NCBI GenBank assembly: GCA_018268195.1
Contig: JAFDWZ010000026.1
Location: 1 to 64,000 of the forward strand
Direction of reading: 5' to 3'
DNA length: 64,000 nt
Source of the DNA: Bacteroidota bacterium
GTDB taxonomy: Bacteria; Bacteroidota; Bacteroidia; AKYH767-A; OLB10
In this document: piece by piece, positions 62,831 to 64,000 of the stretch
Layout: each line of letters starts with the position of its first letter
How positions within the stretch are numbered: position 1 is the stretch's first letter
Program-made: the position numbers and the translations under genes
The notes under the pieces: model-generated
What the model was told of the DNA's origin: nothing
The model's database searches: none
The model's input: only the letters and a program-made list of their open reading frames with translations

Positions 62831-63259
62831 ATGAAAAAGCATATCGCCTCTGCCGTATGGAACGGTTCATTAAAAGAAGGAAACGGAACACTTACAACAA
62901 GAAGTAAGGTATTGGAAAATCATCAGTATTCATTTAAATCGCGTTTTGAAAATGGAACAGGCACCAACCCTGATGAATTATTAGCTGCATCACATGCAGG
63001 TTGTTTTGCTATGGCATTGAGTTTAATTCTCGGCAAGGAAGGTTTTACTCCAAAAACACTAAACGTACAAGCCGAAATAACAATGGATGCAGAAAAGTTG
63101 CAACTAACAGGCTCTCACTTAACTCTTAAAGCCAACATTCCTAATATAGATCAGCGTAAATTTATGGAATGTGCCAATGCTGCAAAAGAAAATTGCCCTA
63201 TAAGCAAAGCATTAAGTTTTCCGATAACGCTAGATGCTAGGTTAGAGCAGGCTTTGTAA
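62831..63259 (+). CDS. OsmC/Ohr-family peroxide-detoxifying protein
   Basis: This 142-residue protein is an OsmC-type fold with the two redox cysteines C58 (AASHAGCFAMALS) and C122 (KENCPISKAL). It reduces organic or hydrogen peroxides using a thiol donor in the cytoplasm. Length and motifs fit the YhfA/OsmC branch. It lies upstream of an AhpD-like gene (103-bp gap) and a hemerythrin gene, forming an apparent stress-response group. Confidence 0.92.
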   Translation: MKKHIASAVWNGSLKEGNGTLTTRSKVLENHQYSFKSRFENGTGTNPDELLAASHAGCFAMALSLILGKEGFTPKTLNVQAEITMDAEKLQLTGSHLTLKANIPNIDQRKFMECANAAKENCPISKALSFPITLDARLEQAL

Positions 63260-63362
63260 TTTTTTATCTTTATGGAGTAAATACGGTTAATACCGACTAA
63301 AATACTTTTACCTGTATTCATTAAAATAAATCAACTCAACAATAAATTTTAACTTCACAACT

Positions 63363-63704
63363 ATGAATGATCAAAAAGAAATGTACCCTGCAGCAACGGC
63401 AGAAGATGCAAAGAAGAAAGCTGCCCTAGCGCCTAAGCAAGTTGAAGCATGGAGAAACTTCAGCAGAACTGTTTTCAAAGAAGGCGTGCTCGATGAAAAG
63501 ACCAAACAACTTATTGCAGTGGCAGTGGCGCATGTAACGCAATGCCCCTATTGCATAAAAGCGCATGTACCGCAAGCGATGAGAAAAGGCGCAACCAAAG
63601 AAGAAATTATGGAAGCTATATGGGTGGCATCAGAAATGAGATCGGGCGCTGCTTATGCACATGCAACCATTGCTATGGAAGCTATGGAAAGCGGACAACC
63701 TTAA
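63363..63704 (+). CDS. Carboxymuconolactone decarboxylase / AhpD-like protein
   Basis: This 113-residue protein carries the AhpD-type active site C61-P-Y-C64-x3-H68 (QCPYCIKAHV). It belongs to the CMD family, whose small members act as disulfide reductants for peroxidases. The neighbouring OsmC protein is a plausible partner. The 103 bp upstream contain a near-match TACTTTTA to the -7 box and an imperfect AATAC/GTATT inverted repeat (around 63301-63320), neither strong enough to call alone. Confidence 0.9.
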   Translation: MNDQKEMYPAATAEDAKKKAALAPKQVEAWRNFSRTVFKEGVLDEKTKQLIAVAVAHVTQCPYCIKAHVPQAMRKGATKEEIMEAIWVASEMRSGAAYAHATIAMEAMESGQP

Positions 63705-63778
63705 TTTTACTTTTTTCATTCACATTTTTTTTATTCCTTTGATGCTGTTGCTTGGAAGAATAAAAACATCATATTACT

Positions 63779-64000
63779 ATGAATAAACCATTATATGACT
63801 TTTTCACTCAGGATCACGAACGTGTAGAAGGATTTCTAAATAAAGCAACCGAAAAACCTGGTGAAATAAACATGGACTATTATCACTTGTTTCGCACAGG
63901 GCTCCTGAAACATATCAAAATGGAAGAAAATATTCTTTTTCCTGCAGCTCAAAAAGCCAACAACGGTGTGCAACTTCCATTGCAGGCAAAACTACGTTTG
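63779..64000 (+). CDS. Hemerythrin-domain protein (3' end outside window)
   Basis: The frame is open for 74 codons from the ATG at 63779 to the right edge, so the protein is partial. The sequence starts with the hemerythrin pattern FFTQDHERVEGFL, with a first ligand histidine, and continues LLKHIKMEENILFPAA with the H-x3-E ligand pair. It is probably a di-iron oxygen- or NO-binding protein. It follows the OsmC and AhpD-like genes with a 74-bp gap. Confidence 0.82.
   Translation, partial: MNKPLYDFFTQDHERVEGFLNKATEKPGEINMDYYHLFRTGLLKHIKMEENILFPAAQKANNGVQLPLQAKLRL

Noticed and set aside
1-64000. CRISPR arrays, insertion sequences, prophage or conjugative genes
   Set aside because: No regularly spaced short direct repeats outside coding repeats, no transposase or integrase motifs, and no terminal inverted repeats were seen.

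Overview
The window looks like a chromosomal segment of a Bacteroidota bacterium, most likely of the Chitinophagia/Sphingobacteriia type, although the exact order cannot be fixed by eye. The DNA is AT-rich and start codons lack Shine-Dalgarno sequences. Many genes are preceded by the Bacteroidota -7 box TAnnTTTG. Two, probably three, large secreted proteins carry N-terminal export signals, and two of these end in type IX secretion (T9SS) sorting domains. There is also a Bacteroidota-style ECF sigma/FecR pair. I see no insertion sequence, prophage, CRISPR array or integration site.

Layout. 1-3435 (-) is a large surface protein (LamG, carbohydrate-binding-like module, tandem Ig-like repeats) running off the left edge. 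3436-3928 is a structured non-coding region with a terminator. 3929-6304 (+) encodes a coiled-coil protein, ZapA and RNase Y. 6318-13870 (+) is a surface polysaccharide cluster: flippase, two O-antigen ligase/polymerase proteins, two GT4 glycosyltransferases and a sugar aminotransferase. 13921-17295 (-) is a gingipain-type C25 peptidase with a T9SS domain. 17477-19158 (+) holds a pRiA4b ORF-3-like protein and a DUF2027/Smr protein. 19155-26759 (-) encodes an M61 peptidase, a fused E1 alpha/beta 2-oxoacid dehydrogenase, an enoyl-CoA hydratase, a SHOCT protein and PaaZ. 26991-29649 (+) is a glycogen-synthase-like glycosyltransferase plus a GH57 glucanotransferase/amylase. 29787-32081 (+) is a two-protein Fe-S oxidoreductase. 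AsnB and an outer-membrane barrel protein follow on (-).

34861-43084 (+) is the most unusual locus: an SDR reductase, a methyltransferase and a 2229-residue NRPS-PKS hybrid with domains A-PCP-KS-AT-ACP-aminotransferase. Its adenylation pocket reads, by hand alignment, as a proline code, and no condensation or thioesterase domain is present. This suggests a pathway making a proline-derived beta-amino acid. Then come tRNA-Arg(CCG) and mfd on (-), followed by the outer-membrane housekeeping block (two DUF6089 paralogues, NAD kinase, BamA-like protein, CBS protein) and divergent pdxJ.

52377-55705 (-) is an ECF sigma factor, a FecR anti-sigma factor and an STN-domain protein whose body is a 16-residue surface repeat instead of a TonB receptor. 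55965-60905 (+) looks like a nitric-oxide/Fe-S repair operon: DUF2249 proteins, a RIC/ScdA di-iron protein, hemerythrin, cupin, a histidine-containing polytopic membrane protein, a SufT/PaaD-like protein and an Rrf2 regulator with three cysteines. A 20-bp palindrome lies at its promoter. The right end holds another T9SS protein, a eukaryotic-type cyclophilin, and an oxidative-stress set (OsmC, AhpD-like, hemerythrin) cut by the window edge.
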